Below, in pieces: positions 34,162 through 44,486 of a DNA stretch of 64,000 bases (the stretch's first letter is position 1; each line of letters opens with the position of its first letter). This DNA comes from Dipteronia dyeriana (taxonomy: Eukaryota > Streptophyta > Magnoliopsida > Sapindales > Sapindaceae). A program made the position numbers and the translations under genes. The notes under the pieces were generated by a model. It was given only the letters and a program-made list of their open reading frames with translations, was not told the origin of the DNA and did no database searches. The stretch lies in assembly GCA_032871835.1 (NCBI GenBank), contig CM065298.1, positions 95,851,891 to 95,915,890 of the forward strand, given 5' to 3'.

Positions 34162-34389
34162 AGTATAGGGGATTTGGTGCATCTTGTGTACTTATGTTAA
34201 TTATATGATAAATTAATAGTGTTCACATATTGTACATAATTGATGATTTCCTAAAGTGATTTCCTGTCATTTATGTAATTAGATCCCAATGGTTTCTCTT
34301 CCTAAAATAGTTTATGTTTGTATCTTTATATATGTGTTTTTTCCTCCATTAATTGAGAAATGAATAACAAGAAAACTTTTTCACTATCA
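34162..34389 (+). repeat. Copia-A 3' LTR, right piece
   Basis: Resumes with AGTATAGGGGATTTGGTGC directly after the GCTCA duplication, echoing the nearby unit AGCATAGGAGACTTAAGTGG of the left piece. It ends around TTTTTCACTATCA. The right boundary is my estimate from the LTR end motif; no target duplication was found. Confidence 0.5.
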
Positions 34390-34678
34390 TTTTGTTTGTC
34401 AATATCACTTTATCAGATGAATCCAGCTATTATTTTTGTAGTACTATAAATTGATGATTAGTAAATATCTACGAAAACAAAAATCAGATCAAACCTTACT
34501 ATTTAACTCAAAATAAAAATAAGAAGAATGAAAAATGGAGGTTAATGCAAGCTATCTTTATGGAACATATTAAGGTTTAGGGTTTAGGGTTTAGGGTATA
34601 ATATCAAAGATATCAAATTAAAATGATTCACGAGTCACCAGCCAGCAGATCCAGATCTTGTTTAAATTATTAGATATT
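34390..34678. other. Short non-element spacer with telomere-like repeats
   Basis: AT-rich, no gene. At 34574-34596 there are three units of the plant telomere motif TTTAGGG. This is far too short to be a telomere; such motifs are scattered in plant genomes and near promoters. Confidence 0.5.
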
Positions 34679-34683
34679 TGATC

Positions 34684-35564
34684 TGTTAGATATGGCTTGA
34701 ATAAATGGCTACCAAACAGGATTCAACCAATGTGGAGACTTCCTGGAGACGTGGGATCCGTTTTGAAGTAGGAGATCGTGTTTGAGGGAGGCTTGAAAAC
34801 TGAAAAGAACTGAAGAAAACGGAATCTGGTAGGTACCGCGGTACGGACACGTGCACAGACCGCGGCACATGGAGCGGTCGAACGCCTGTGAGATTATGCG
34901 GCGTGGACCGCGGCGGAGACAATGCCCAACCACTGTATTCGGAGCGGTAGACGACAACAATGATTCGTGGTGTTGGGCGCGGGTGGCCAACCGCGACCCA
35001 AACCACGACAATGGTGAATTTTGTCCAAATCAGGAATATTGCACGAACATAGGAAATGTATTTTCTTCTGGAAATCAGAAAAGGAAAAAGAATTTGTCTT
35101 CACGAAGAATAGGAAAGTCCTGTACTTAAAAAAAATCTTTTAAACAATAAAACTTGTCATAAATAGAAAATAGTATTTATATGGAACAAGTAATTCTTAT
35201 ACGTTTAGGATTAGGATTTCCTTTTATCTTGAACTCCTTATAATTCATATAAATAGACCATAATAGCTAGGCTATTGTAGAGTGGTGGAGAAAATTTGCA
35301 AATACAAGAGAGATCTCAAGAGAGCATTGGGTGTAATTGGGTTTAGGGTATTTTAGAGAGAGAATCCTGAGTATGGATGTAACAATTTTCTACATAGTAA
35401 ATCTTTCTCTTGTCGTCCAGACAGCGGTGGTTTTTTTCCGATTTGGGTTTCCACGTAAATTCTTGTGTTGTGTGTTTGGATGTATTCTCTTCATCTTTAT
35501 TCTTTATTCTTGCTATTATTTGCTTGTATTCTATCTATCAACGCTTCCACGTAATACACTAACA
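34684..35564 (+). repeat. 5' LTR of the gag-only copia
   Basis: TGTTAGATATGGC at the start, CACTAACA at the end, 881 bp. Transcript-like sequence with an ATAAATAG box near 35252. Confidence 0.9.
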
Positions 35565-35566
35565 AC

Positions 35567-35578
35567 TGGTATCAGAGC
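35567..35578 (+). other. Primer-binding site of the gag-only copia
   Basis: TGGTATCAGAGC, complementary to initiator tRNA-Met, two bases after the LTR. Confidence 0.92.
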
Positions 35579-35639
35579 ATTGGTTGCTTGATAGTGATCC
35601 TAACAAACTGAAGCTGACAAAGTTGATAAGATTCTAGGT

Positions 35640-36560
35640 TGAGAAGTTCGATGGAAAAATTAACTTTGGCTTGTGGTAGGTTTAAGTTAAAGATTTACTA
35701 ATCCAATGCGGTTTACATAAGGCGTTGAAGGGCATGCCAATCCCTGAGAACCCTGAAGGCTCTGGAGATTCTAGAAAAGAAATGACTAGTACTTGTTCTA
35801 GAAAATATGTGATGAGCGATGATGAATGGGAAGATCTATATGAGAGGGCTGCAAGTGCGATACGATTGAGCTTAGCCAAGAATATTCTTGTAAATATTCA
35901 AGGAACATATTCAGCGAAAGAACTTTGGGAGAAGCTTGAAGAATTGTATCAATCGAAGACCATCTGTAACCGATTCTACCTGAATGAGCAGTTTCACACG
36001 CTGAAGATGTCTGAAGGTACAAAAATTCCGATCATCTGGAGTACTAAATGGGATATTTTTCGAAATAGAGTCGATTGGAGTGAATATTAATGAAGAAGAT
36101 AAAAGATTAAGATAATCGGGTCCCTTCCACCATCCTATGCGCACATGAAGCCAATCTTGATGCATGGGAGTTCAACCATATGTTTTGGAGATGTAGCAAA
36201 CAAACTAATATCTGAGGAACGAAGGCTAAAGAGTGACGGTAAATCTTCTAATAACTCTGCTTTTTTGGTTGACAGGAAGAAGGGAGGCACCAAGAAGAAA
36301 GGCATTTGTTAGGCATATGGACAATCTGGACACTTAATGAAGGATTGCAAAAATAAGAATAAAAATGCGGCTAATGGCTCCAAAGAGAGGGATCCGGCAA
36401 TCGCCTCTCTTGAGTATGACGACTACAACGATGCTCTCTAAAGCGGCATAAAACATCCTCATGGTATGACCGCTAGTTGCCATGAAAAAGGATTTATTGC
36501 TGATAGCGAGTCCACAATTTACGCACGAGCATTGATTAGGCGGTGATGCAAAATGTGTGG
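35640..36560 (+). pseudogene. Copia gag (UBN2 type), decayed
   Basis: Reads KFDGKINFGLW, a stop, VKDLLIQCGLHKALKGMPI, then an open block of 121 codons (35725-36090). That block contains DDEWEDLYERAASAIRLSLA, TYSAKELWEKLEELYQSK and NRFYLNEQFHTLKMSEGTKI. After a frameshift come PSYAHMKPILMHGSST and RRLKSDGKSSNNSAF. A zinc knuckle follows with two Cys lost (GIC-stop-AYGQSGHLMKDC). FIADSESTIYA near 36490 may be the ruined protease motif. This is typical gag of a common plant copia family and is inactive. Confidence 0.85.
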
Positions 36561-36773
36561 TGGACAAGGATGTCGATGGCTGAACGAACTCCCTAGAAGC
36601 CTAACATGATGAGTTGCACCACAATTTCAGCAAGGTAAATTTCGACATGTGCCAGTGAAATCTTGGGATGGGTGTTCCTAAGTGAGTATACTTCGTGGTG
36701 GGTATGTTGATTCTCGGTGATGAGAGTCGTAGCTATGGACAAAGTTTTGGAAATTCTCACCATAAATGAGGAA

Positions 36774-37647
36774 TGTTGGATATGGCTTGAATTTCCAATG
36801 GCTATCAAACGGGATTCAACCAATGTGGAGACTTTCTGGAGACGTGAGATACGTTTGGAAGTGGGAGATCGTGTTTGAGGGAAGCTTGAAGACTGAAAAG
36901 AACTGAAGAAAACGGAATCTGGTAGGTACCGCGGTCTGGACCACGGTGCAGACACGTGCACAGATAGCGGCACATGGAGCGATGGACGACAACGATGATT
37001 CGTGGTGTTGGGCGCGGGTGGCCAACCGTGACCCAAACCACGACAATGGTGAATTTTGTCCAAATCAAGAATATTGCACGAAAATAAGAAAGGTATTTTC
37101 TTCTGGAAATCGGAAAAGGAAAAAGAAATTGTCTTCATGAAGAATATGAAAGTTTTATACTTAAAAAAAAAGATTTCTTTTAAATAAGAAGATTTGTCAT
37201 AAATAAGAAATAGTATTTATGTGGAACAAGTAATTCTTATACGTTTAGGAGTAGGATTCCTTTTTATCTTGAACTCCCTATAATTCATATAAATAGATCA
37301 TAATAGCTAGGCTATTGTAGAGTGGTGGAGCAAATTAGCAAATACAAGAGAGATCTCAAGAAAACATCGGGTGTAATTGGGTTTGGGGTATTTTAGAGAG
37401 AGAATCTTAAGTGTGGATGTAACAATTTTCTACATAGTGAATCTTTCTCTTGTCGTCCTGACGATCGTGGTTTTTTCCCGATTTAGATTTCCATGTAAAT
37501 TCTTGTGTTGTGGTTTTTTTCCGATTTGGGTTTCCACGTAAATTCTTGTGTTGTGTGTTTGGATTTATTCTCTTCATCTTAATTCTTTATTTTTATTATT
37601 ATTTATTTGTATTCTATTTAGCAACGCTTCCGTATAATACGCTAACC
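36774..37647 (+). repeat. 3' LTR of the gag-only copia
   Basis: TGTTGGATATGGC at the start, GCTAACC at the end (final A changed), 874 bp, preceded by the purine run ATGAGGAA. It ends 1.28 kb before the carboxylesterase start codon. Confidence 0.9.
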
Positions 37648-37652
37648 TGATC

Positions 37653-38923
37653 TTTATCGATTCATTTGTGTGCAAAATTCGTCCTAAGTTTTTTTTTTTT
37701 TGGGTATTGCAAAAAAATCCTTAATAATTTGTTGTTTATTAAAATAATATAAAGATAAAATTGCACAAACACCCTGAGTTTAGACCTAATTGCAACTTTA
37801 TGAATCTTTTGTTCAGAATTACACAAACTTCCCTTGATGCTAATCCTTGTGTTATTTTTTATGGAAAAATTCTCCTTTCCCCCTCTCAAAAAAATTAGAG
37901 AATGTATGCATTGTGGAGATCTAACTAATCTTCTCATTTAAAAAAAATTAACATTGATTTTCTAAACCCATTTAATTGAACCTTGAACTGTCATATGACT
38001 GTTTGAAGCCACATAAATAAGCCAACTTGTTTTTAAATGAATTGAACAAGGGGGATTTTTAATTTAATCACAATAAGATAATGAATTATCACATTGTTTT
38101 AATTTACGTATTTGGTCCTTATAATTTTATAATTATATTTAATTGGTTTCTTTTCAGTCAACTCTTAATCAAAATTATAAAATATAAATTAAGAATGTCT
38201 ATTGTCGATTCCATTGCTTGACGAAAATGAATGTAGGATCTTCACGGCACTGTGGAGATCCATCATCTAGAATCTAGATTTCCATGGCTAAATGGAGGTC
38301 CATGGCTTGAACATCTACGTCCAATGAAAAATCATTTTTTACTTATTGTTTTCCATTTTTCCATTACCATTTTACCTTAAAATTTATTAAGATTGATTTA
38401 CAAATGTTAGTCGGTGGAACAAATAAATATACGGAATAGTTAGGTGAAAAATAAAAAATCACAAAATATTTTGGTAATTGCCCAATAATATACCAATTAA
38501 AAACGTTTCACGAGGCACCAACTCAGGATCTAGCTTTAAATATTATATATTTTTATATTCATATTCACTTATTATATCTTATGAAGTGATTCATGTGTTT
38601 ATGTATACAAGTATTTCCTGGAAAAACACCTGCAACAAGTTTCACAGAATCAATTGGATTCTCTCTCTTCTACTAACTTAAATATATAATTGAAAGTCAC
38701 CCTTGAACTGAAATTTGTATTGATCTCGGTAGATCTAGTGTATTATGTCACGTCAAAGAATAGATTATTATTATTATTGCCCCTCAAATCAGCACAAAGA
38801 AGTCTTCGACAACTTAAGCTGCATCAATAGTATAAGAAGCCTTAGCAAGACTAGCTAGAAAGAAAAGAAAACAACTTCAAGCTAGCGTTGATCATCATCA
38901 AACAAATTCATTAATCATCAAAA
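37653..38923 (+). promoter_or_regulatory. Upstream region of the carboxylesterase gene
   Basis: No ORF of note. AT-rich with poly-T runs. TATATAA at 38683-38689 is a possible TATA box, about 235 bases before the ATG. TCACGTCA near 38748 has an ACGT core as bound by bZIP factors. Both are guesses from motif alone. The gag-only copia LTR sits at the far end of this region and could supply extra regulatory sequence. Confidence 0.3.
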
Positions 38924-39946
38924 ATGTCAAACGAAACTGCCCAATCTCAATCAACCATTAATCCCTACGAATATCTTCAGATCATCCCCAACCCAGACGG
39001 CTCGATCATACGTAAAAACAGCTTACCAATAAGACCAGCCACACCTGATCATGATCCGGCCAACAACATTCCAGTTCTCACCAAAGATATCATCATCAAC
39101 CAATCAAACAACATCTGGGTCCGTATATTCCTGCCCCATCATGATCATCAACCACTTGATCAATCTTCTTCTAACAATAATCATAAGCTTCCTCTCATTG
39201 TTTACTACCATGGTGGAGGGTTCATTGAGTTCGGTCCAGACATGATAGCTTTCCACATTGTTTGTTCAAACATGGCGATCGAACTCCAAACTGTGATTGT
39301 ATCTGTCAATTACCGGCTAGCACCAGAGCATCGGCTTCCCGCAGCTTATGATGATGCTGTGGAAGCGTTGCAATGGATCAAAACCACCCAAGAAGTTTGG
39401 TTACAAAAATATGCCGATTTCTCTAATTGCTTTTTGATGGGTGAGAGTGCAGGTGCCAACATAACATACCACGTAGGACTACGTGCAGCTGCAGAAGTTG
39501 ATCATCTTCTTCCATTACAGATCAGAGGGTTGATATTGTACCAACCTTTCTTTGGTGGGATCAAGAGGACTGATTCAGAGCTCAGGTTATTCAACAATGC
39601 CAAGCTCCCTTTGTGTGCCGCTGATTTGCTGTGGCAGCTATCGTTACCACTTGGGGTTGACCGTAATCATGAGTATTGCAATCCAACGGTGGAGGGTGGG
39701 TCAGCAGAAGTGCTAGACCAGATCAAGCTGCTAAGATGGAAGGTGATGGTAACTGGGTGTGATGGAGACCCGTTGATTGACCGTCAGATTGAGCTGGTGA
39801 AGTTCATGGAGCAAAAGGGTGTACAAGTTGTGGGTCATTTCACTGCAGGAGGTTATCACGGAGGACAATTCGAAGACTCTTCCAATGTCGAAGCCTTGTT
39901 TGCTCTATTACAAAAAATCATTTTCTCCTCGAAAATGGCTGTTTAG
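38924..39946 (+). CDS. Plant carboxylesterase, CXE family (alpha/beta hydrolase fold-3)
   Basis: A complete single-exon gene of 340 residues, the only intact cellular gene in the window. The start context AAAAATGTC fits plants, and the N-terminus NPYEYLQIIPNPDGSIIR is typical of the family. The oxyanion-hole motif HGGG is at 96-99 and the nucleophile elbow GESAG at 173-177, giving Ser175. DPLID at 282-286 gives Asp282, and GGYHG gives His312. The spacing matches characterised plant carboxylesterases such as AeCXE1. The gibberellin receptor GID1 has lost this His; here it is present, so it is an enzyme, probably cytosolic, acting on small esters. The substrate cannot be told. No signal peptide or membrane segment. 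Confidence 0.95.
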   Translation: MSNETAQSQSTINPYEYLQIIPNPDGSIIRKNSLPIRPATPDHDPANNIPVLTKDIIINQSNNIWVRIFLPHHDHQPLDQSSSNNNHKLPLIVYYHGGGFIEFGPDMIAFHIVCSNMAIELQTVIVSVNYRLAPEHRLPAAYDDAVEALQWIKTTQEVWLQKYADFSNCFLMGESAGANITYHVGLRAAAEVDHLLPLQIRGLILYQPFFGGIKRTDSELRLFNNAKLPLCAADLLWQLSLPLGVDRNHEYCNPTVEGGSAEVLDQIKLLRWKVMVTGCDGDPLIDRQIELVKFMEQKGVQVVGHFTAGGYHGGQFEDSSNVEALFALLQKIIFSSKMAV

Positions 39947-40274
39947 TGATCCGATCAACTTTGTGATTGTATTTTTTTTTTTTTTTTAATTTTGAGAGTC
40001 ATGCTAGCAGTGCACCGGTACACTTAAGAATAAAGTGCGTTTTTTTTTTAAAGAAAATAATTCAAACCTAAGAGAGGGTACATGCAAAAAATGCAGAATT
40101 TGTTGACGAAGCTTAATCCTAAAGAATTTGTTCCCTAAAGAAAGTGTTTTACATCATTTGTTAACAAAGAATAATCCATGTTTAATTATACTTAATTTAA
40201 GATATTTTTTTTCAAATCCCTAAGTTTTATACCGAGATATATTCTATTAATAAATGAGAAAAATACTAGAAATA
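39947..40274. other. 3' flank of the carboxylesterase gene
   Basis: A poly-T run follows the stop; AATAAA at 40029-40034 is a possible polyadenylation signal. No other feature is seen before the inverted-repeat element begins near 40275. Confidence 0.4.
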
Positions 40275-41204
40275 AAAGGATAAAGATCCACTACTGAACA
40301 GGATTGTGCTGAGCTTGTACTGAGGTTTGTAGGATCTGCTTACACGTGTATCAAAAAGAATGGACGGCTAGGATTTATTGATTTTCTTCAGATTATTTAT
40401 CATCTTTACACGATGTCGTTTTAATCCTTTTTTTCTTGCCTAATCTAAAGAACCAGTAATCACATCCAAATTCACCTCACGCCTCTTTCTCTTCAATTTA
40501 TTCTCAATTCATCAAAAAACTTGTATCACAAATTTCAGAGATTACAACACACAATCTCGGTGCCGGTTTGATGGAGGGCTAAGATTTTTCTCTCCTTATG
40601 CTGGGTTTTGATGGAGTTAGGAAACGTTGAAGTGGGGAGAATCTCAAACGATTGAGAGAGCTCGACCTTTGCGACAAATTCAAAAAGAAAAAAAATCCAA
40701 AAGTTGAATATTTTTTTTCTTTTTTGAATTTGTCGAATCCTCGCCATTAATTAAAACCTTAAAGTCCAAAAGAAAATCCGGAGCTGAATTTTTTGCATTT
40801 ATTAGTCTATTTTATTAGTGATGTCTCAAAAAACAAAAAAGAAACTTTGAATGTTCTTTCTCTCTTTGTGCTGAGTTTTGTTCTTTCATTTGTGTGCATG
40901 GTTTCTTCATAATTTTGAAAATATATAATTATAGGCTGTGGAAATGGTTAGGAATGTCATCTTTTTTTGATTGTGTTGATTGTGTTGTAATGATGTGACC
41001 AATTTAATAACTTATGTTTAAAAGGTGAATTATCCAAATTGCCCTTAAAATTTATTTTTGTGTTTCCATCTACACTTTAAAAAATAAAAGTTATATTCTC
41101 TTTCTAAAAACGTTATTTGAAAATCATTCTCCTTATTTTCTTTCATGCATTTATGCCTGATTTAACAATGTATCGATCCGTATATGAACATATAGTTTCC
41201 AGAA

Positions 41205-41960
41205 TTTGTACGAGTTTTTTTTTATTTTTTTCCGACATTTTTTTCATTTTTTTTCAAGTTTTTTTTCTATTGGTTCAAGTTTTTTTTCTAATAGTTCGAA
41301 TTTTTCTTTATTGGTTAGAGCTTTTAATTTTTTTATTATTTTTGAGTTTTTTTTGGAAAGAATTCGAGCTTTTTGTATTGGTTCGAGATTTTTTCCATTA
41401 ATTCGAGCTTTTTTTTGTATTGGTTCGAGATTTTTATGTATTGATCCGAGCTTGATTTCCATTAGTTCGAGTTTTTTCGTATTGATTCTAGCTTTTTTTG
41501 TATTGGTCTGAGCTTTTTTTTATTGGTCCGAGCTTTTTTTTCCATTAGTTCGAGTTTTTATTTTTTTGACTATTTCCGAGCTTTTTTGGAAAGATTTCGA
41601 GCTTTTTTTATATTGGTCCGAGCTTTATTATATTAGTTTGAGTTTTTTTTGTATTGGTTCAAGCTTTTATTTTTTTGACTATTTACGAGTTTTTTTTTGT
41701 ACTAGTCCGAGGTTTTTTGTATTGGTTCGAACTTTTTTTGTATTGGTTCGAGCTTTTTTCTATTAGTTCGAGTTTTTTTAGTATTGGTCCGAGCTTTTTT
41801 TGTATTGGTCCGAGCTTTTTTTCTATTGGTTCAAGTTTTTTTTGTATTGGTCCGAGTTTTTTTGTATTTGTTCTAGTTTTTTTTCTATTTGTTAAAGCTT
41901 TTATTTTTTTGACTATTTTCCAGTTTTTTGGAAAGAATTCGAGCTTTTATCAACACACAA
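41205..41960. repeat. Minisatellite TTCGAGCTTTTTTTGTATTGG
   Basis: About thirty degenerate copies of a 20-26 base unit around GGTTCGAGCTTTTTTGTATT. The plus strand is almost free of C and A in the long T runs, so it gives Phe/Leu-rich ORFs that are not genes. Related units recur at 46250-46740 and, inverted, at the right edge of the window. Confidence 0.85.
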
Positions 41961-42058
41961 CAAATCAAAAATTGGTTTAGTTAAATTGAGTGAGCTTTTT
42001 AGAAAACGTTTCGAGCCTTTTAAGTACTGTCCAGAAAAAAAAAACTTCGGAGGCGCTG

Positions 42059-42082
42059 CCCCCCCCCCCCCCCCCCCCCCCC
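42059..42082. repeat. Poly-C run of 24
   Basis: A C24 homopolymer next to the end of the minisatellite. Likely a sequencing or assembly artefact (see findings). Confidence 0.8.
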
Positions 42083-42800
42083 ACGAGCTGATCGGACAGC
42101 TCGACGAGCTCGACCCCCGAATGCGTCCACGTATCGTCTGAATTTCAACGGAACTTTCTCTCTCTATTTCATAACTTTTACTGTAAAAAAATAAATAAAA
42201 GAAATATGATGGAATAACTATTGGGGGCATTTTTGTCCGTTGACCATAATAATAGATGCTTTTTAAACATAAGTTATTAAAGTAGTGATAATGTTGAAAT
42301 GCCACCTCCAAAAAATGCTATTTAAATTTTGAATCCTTTATAGGTTTCTATAAAAGAGTGAAGCTTTGATTTAAAATTTAACAGAGAATAAGAGAAGACA
42401 TTTGTGGTAGAAGGGAAAAAGATGAACAGAGAAATAAAAGCTTTCCCAAATTTGAGTTACAGTGAGGGAATATTTTTAGCACCTTGACCATGTTTTTGAT
42501 TCGAGCCATTGTTGTTTGCAAAATAGGGAGGATTGAGTTTGAGGTTTCTGGAAATGAAAGAAGTTTGAACTTTGAGGAAAAGGACGAAATTTGTGTTTGG
42601 ACTATGGACATGAGATTTCTCGATTTGGAAATTGAAAGAAACAGAGCCCAATTGTAAAACGTCATCGTTTGAAACTAATTTAAATGAGAATAAATTAAGT
42701 TGTTAAATCTGGACCACACAATCTTGTAAGAGCCGGATGTTATAATATCATGTAAAGCTCAGCACAAAAGAGTTCAGCAGAGGATCCTGAAGGTAGCAAA

Positions 42801-43773
42801 GAGAAAATTAGTTCACCAAACAAAATTAAATTTAGGAGCACTCCTCATAAAGCCGGAGGAGGGTACGTACCAAACAATATTGAACGCTGCACAATTAGGC
42901 CGAAACTAGGACTTGATCCAATATTTTTTCTTCTATTTAGTTTGTTTAGAATACTTTTCTTATATAATTTTTTTTTAAAGAACTTTTCTTAGAATTGATA
43001 TATCTAAGTTTTCTGATTTTTTTTTTTCAACTTATTTATAAATATTTATGGAATCTAAAGTTTCATAGGAAAGTGAATCATGAACTTGATTCCTTATATG
43101 GGAGGGGGAATTAAGTTTCTTTTCCAACCGGAACTTAATTCATTATTTGTATGTGAAACCCATATAATTTGATTTCCAATCGATAATATTTTAATAAAAA
43201 CAGTAATTATTAATTAAAAATTAAGATCTCTTTCCAAATTCTTTATTCTATTTATTTTTCTTTTCTCACGTCCAAAGGGAAACATGTTGGCTAGTTGCTC
43301 TCATAGCTAAATTATATATAACTCTGAGGGGATCTTTCATACAGATTTTGATTATAAAAAACAGAAAAATGAAAACATCTCTAAACTAAATATACATTTT
43401 TAAGTTTCAAAGAGTGTCACAACATTTCTATTCATTATGAACCCTATTTTAAAAAAATATATATTAAATAAAAACATATTCACATCTCCAATATAATTAT
43501 CTAATGTCAAATATCCTATATGACACTCAATTTTCTCTTAATATATATTTATATTGGAGATGTTTTAATAATTTAAAGTGAACGACAGTCCTCGAATTTA
43601 GTGTAATAATTTTATAGTTGAGTGTTGAAATTTAGAACGTAAATTACCAAAAAAAAATTAAAACAGTTAAACTTTATTTAAATTACCAATTTAATGGTTT
43701 GTTTTGAATACTTCACAAAAATAAATAAATAATGGTTTGTCTTGTACCTATAGCAACAATAATATATATCAGA
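42801..43773. other. AT-rich spacer, nothing recognised
   Basis: No ORF, repeat or motif that I can name. Confidence 0.4.
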
Positions 43774-44486
43774 CAAATTGGAAATAACATACCTTAACAT
43801 TTGTCAATAACACTACCATCTGGATTGATGGAGTCCGATATCTCTCTGTCGCAAATAGGTCGTATTTGTTAGTATCTCATCTGTAATTTCAATTTTTTAT
43901 TATTATTGTAGATGCTATTTTGACTGAAGAAAAAATTCATTGACTCATCTACGATTGAACATGGATGTTTTAGGCATTTTTTTTTCTTTATGTTGAATTT
44001 TTATTGAAGATGGATAGGGTGTTTGATCTTGATTGATGATATATTTGAATTCCCAGATTGAAGGGAAAAAAATAATTATGATCAAGAAGAAAAAATGGAA
44101 TTTTTTTTCTTTTGTGTTTAATTTTGATAGATCTCAATTCGTGATGTGTTTGAAATTCTAGATTGAACAAAAACTATCTGATTAAGAAGAAAATATTCAT
44201 TTTTTCAATGGATCTGGATTGTTGCTGGATTTGAAATTTGGATTGTGTCCGATGGTTTTTTATTTGTGTATATTTTGATAAGATAAAAATTAAAATATTC
44301 AAAATTTTATCTGCCATAATTAAATTGTTTAGTTGATAAAATGACTCTTGTGCCCTTGTACCGTTTAGTCTAATGTTAATTCTAACTGTAGTCAAAACGG
44401 TCAAGGGTATCTTTCTATAATTATGGTAAAGTTCGATCTGGCATAGTTATTAGTAAACGTGAGGGTATGTTACTGAAATTTACCCA
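43774..44486. mobile_element. MITE with MULE-like terminal inverted repeats (0.7 kb)
   Basis: The left end CAAATTGGAAATAACATACC (then TTAACATTTGTCAATAACAC) pairs with the right end read on the minus strand, GGGTAAATTTCAGTAACATACCC (then TCACGTTTACTAATAACTAT). That is about 45 bases at roughly 70% identity. The flanks ATATATCAGA and ATATATTAGT could be a decayed 10-base duplication. The interior has two similar blocks around TTGATGATATATTTGAATTC and TCGTGATGTGTTTGAAATTC. No coding content. Confidence 0.5.

Larger units (their letters stand above)
34684..37647 (+). mobile_element. Gag-only copia derivative with two LTRs (3.0 kb)
   Basis: LTRs at 34684-35564 and 36774-37647 are flanked by the perfect 5-bp duplication TGATC (34679-34683 and 37648-37652). 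The primer-binding site TGGTATCAGAGC is at 35567-35578. The 1.2-kb interior holds gag and a trace of protease but no integrase, RT or RNase H. This is the architecture called TR-GAG, a non-autonomous type that must borrow pol from another copia. The 5' LTR has a segment of about 70 bases near 34875-34950 that is missing from the 3' LTR. Confidence 0.9.
40275..42800. mobile_element. MULE-like inverted-repeat element with minisatellite core
   Basis: Two inverted matches frame the element. Outer: AAGATCCACTACTGAACAGG / TTGTGCTGAGCTTGTACTGA near 40290-40325 against (minus strand) AGGATCCTCTGCTGAACTC / TTGTGCTGAGCTTTACATGA near 42750-42795. Inner: TTTAATAACTTATGTTTAAAA at about 41003-41023, exact on the minus strand near 42255-42275. 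They may be parts of one long decayed terminal repeat, or two nested elements. The core is a minisatellite (41205-41960). No transposase is present, so it is non-autonomous. Edges and target duplication were not resolved. The small ORFs at 40535-40747 and 42378-42665 (minus) match no family I know. Confidence 0.55.

Noticed and set aside
34574..34596. TTTAGGG repeats as a telomere or chromosome fusion point
   Set aside because: Only three units, within ordinary AT-rich DNA; common by chance and in promoters.
34686..35129. ORFs of about 70-106 codons on both strands, repeated at 36593-37140
   Set aside because: They lie in the two LTRs of the gag-only copia and have no conserved motif.
37662..37937. 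91-codon minus-strand ORF upstream of the carboxylesterase gene
   Set aside because: AT-rich, basic and low complexity, with no homologous family recognised; lies in non-coding spacer.
41117..41980. Phe/Leu-rich ORFs of 94-108 codons resembling membrane proteins
   Set aside because: Produced by the T-rich minisatellite; every unit encodes the same hydrophobic run in two frames.
42378..42665. 95-codon minus-strand ORF inside the inverted-repeat element
   Set aside because: No recognisable domain; overlapping second frame is equally open, so it is probably leader-like sequence of the element.
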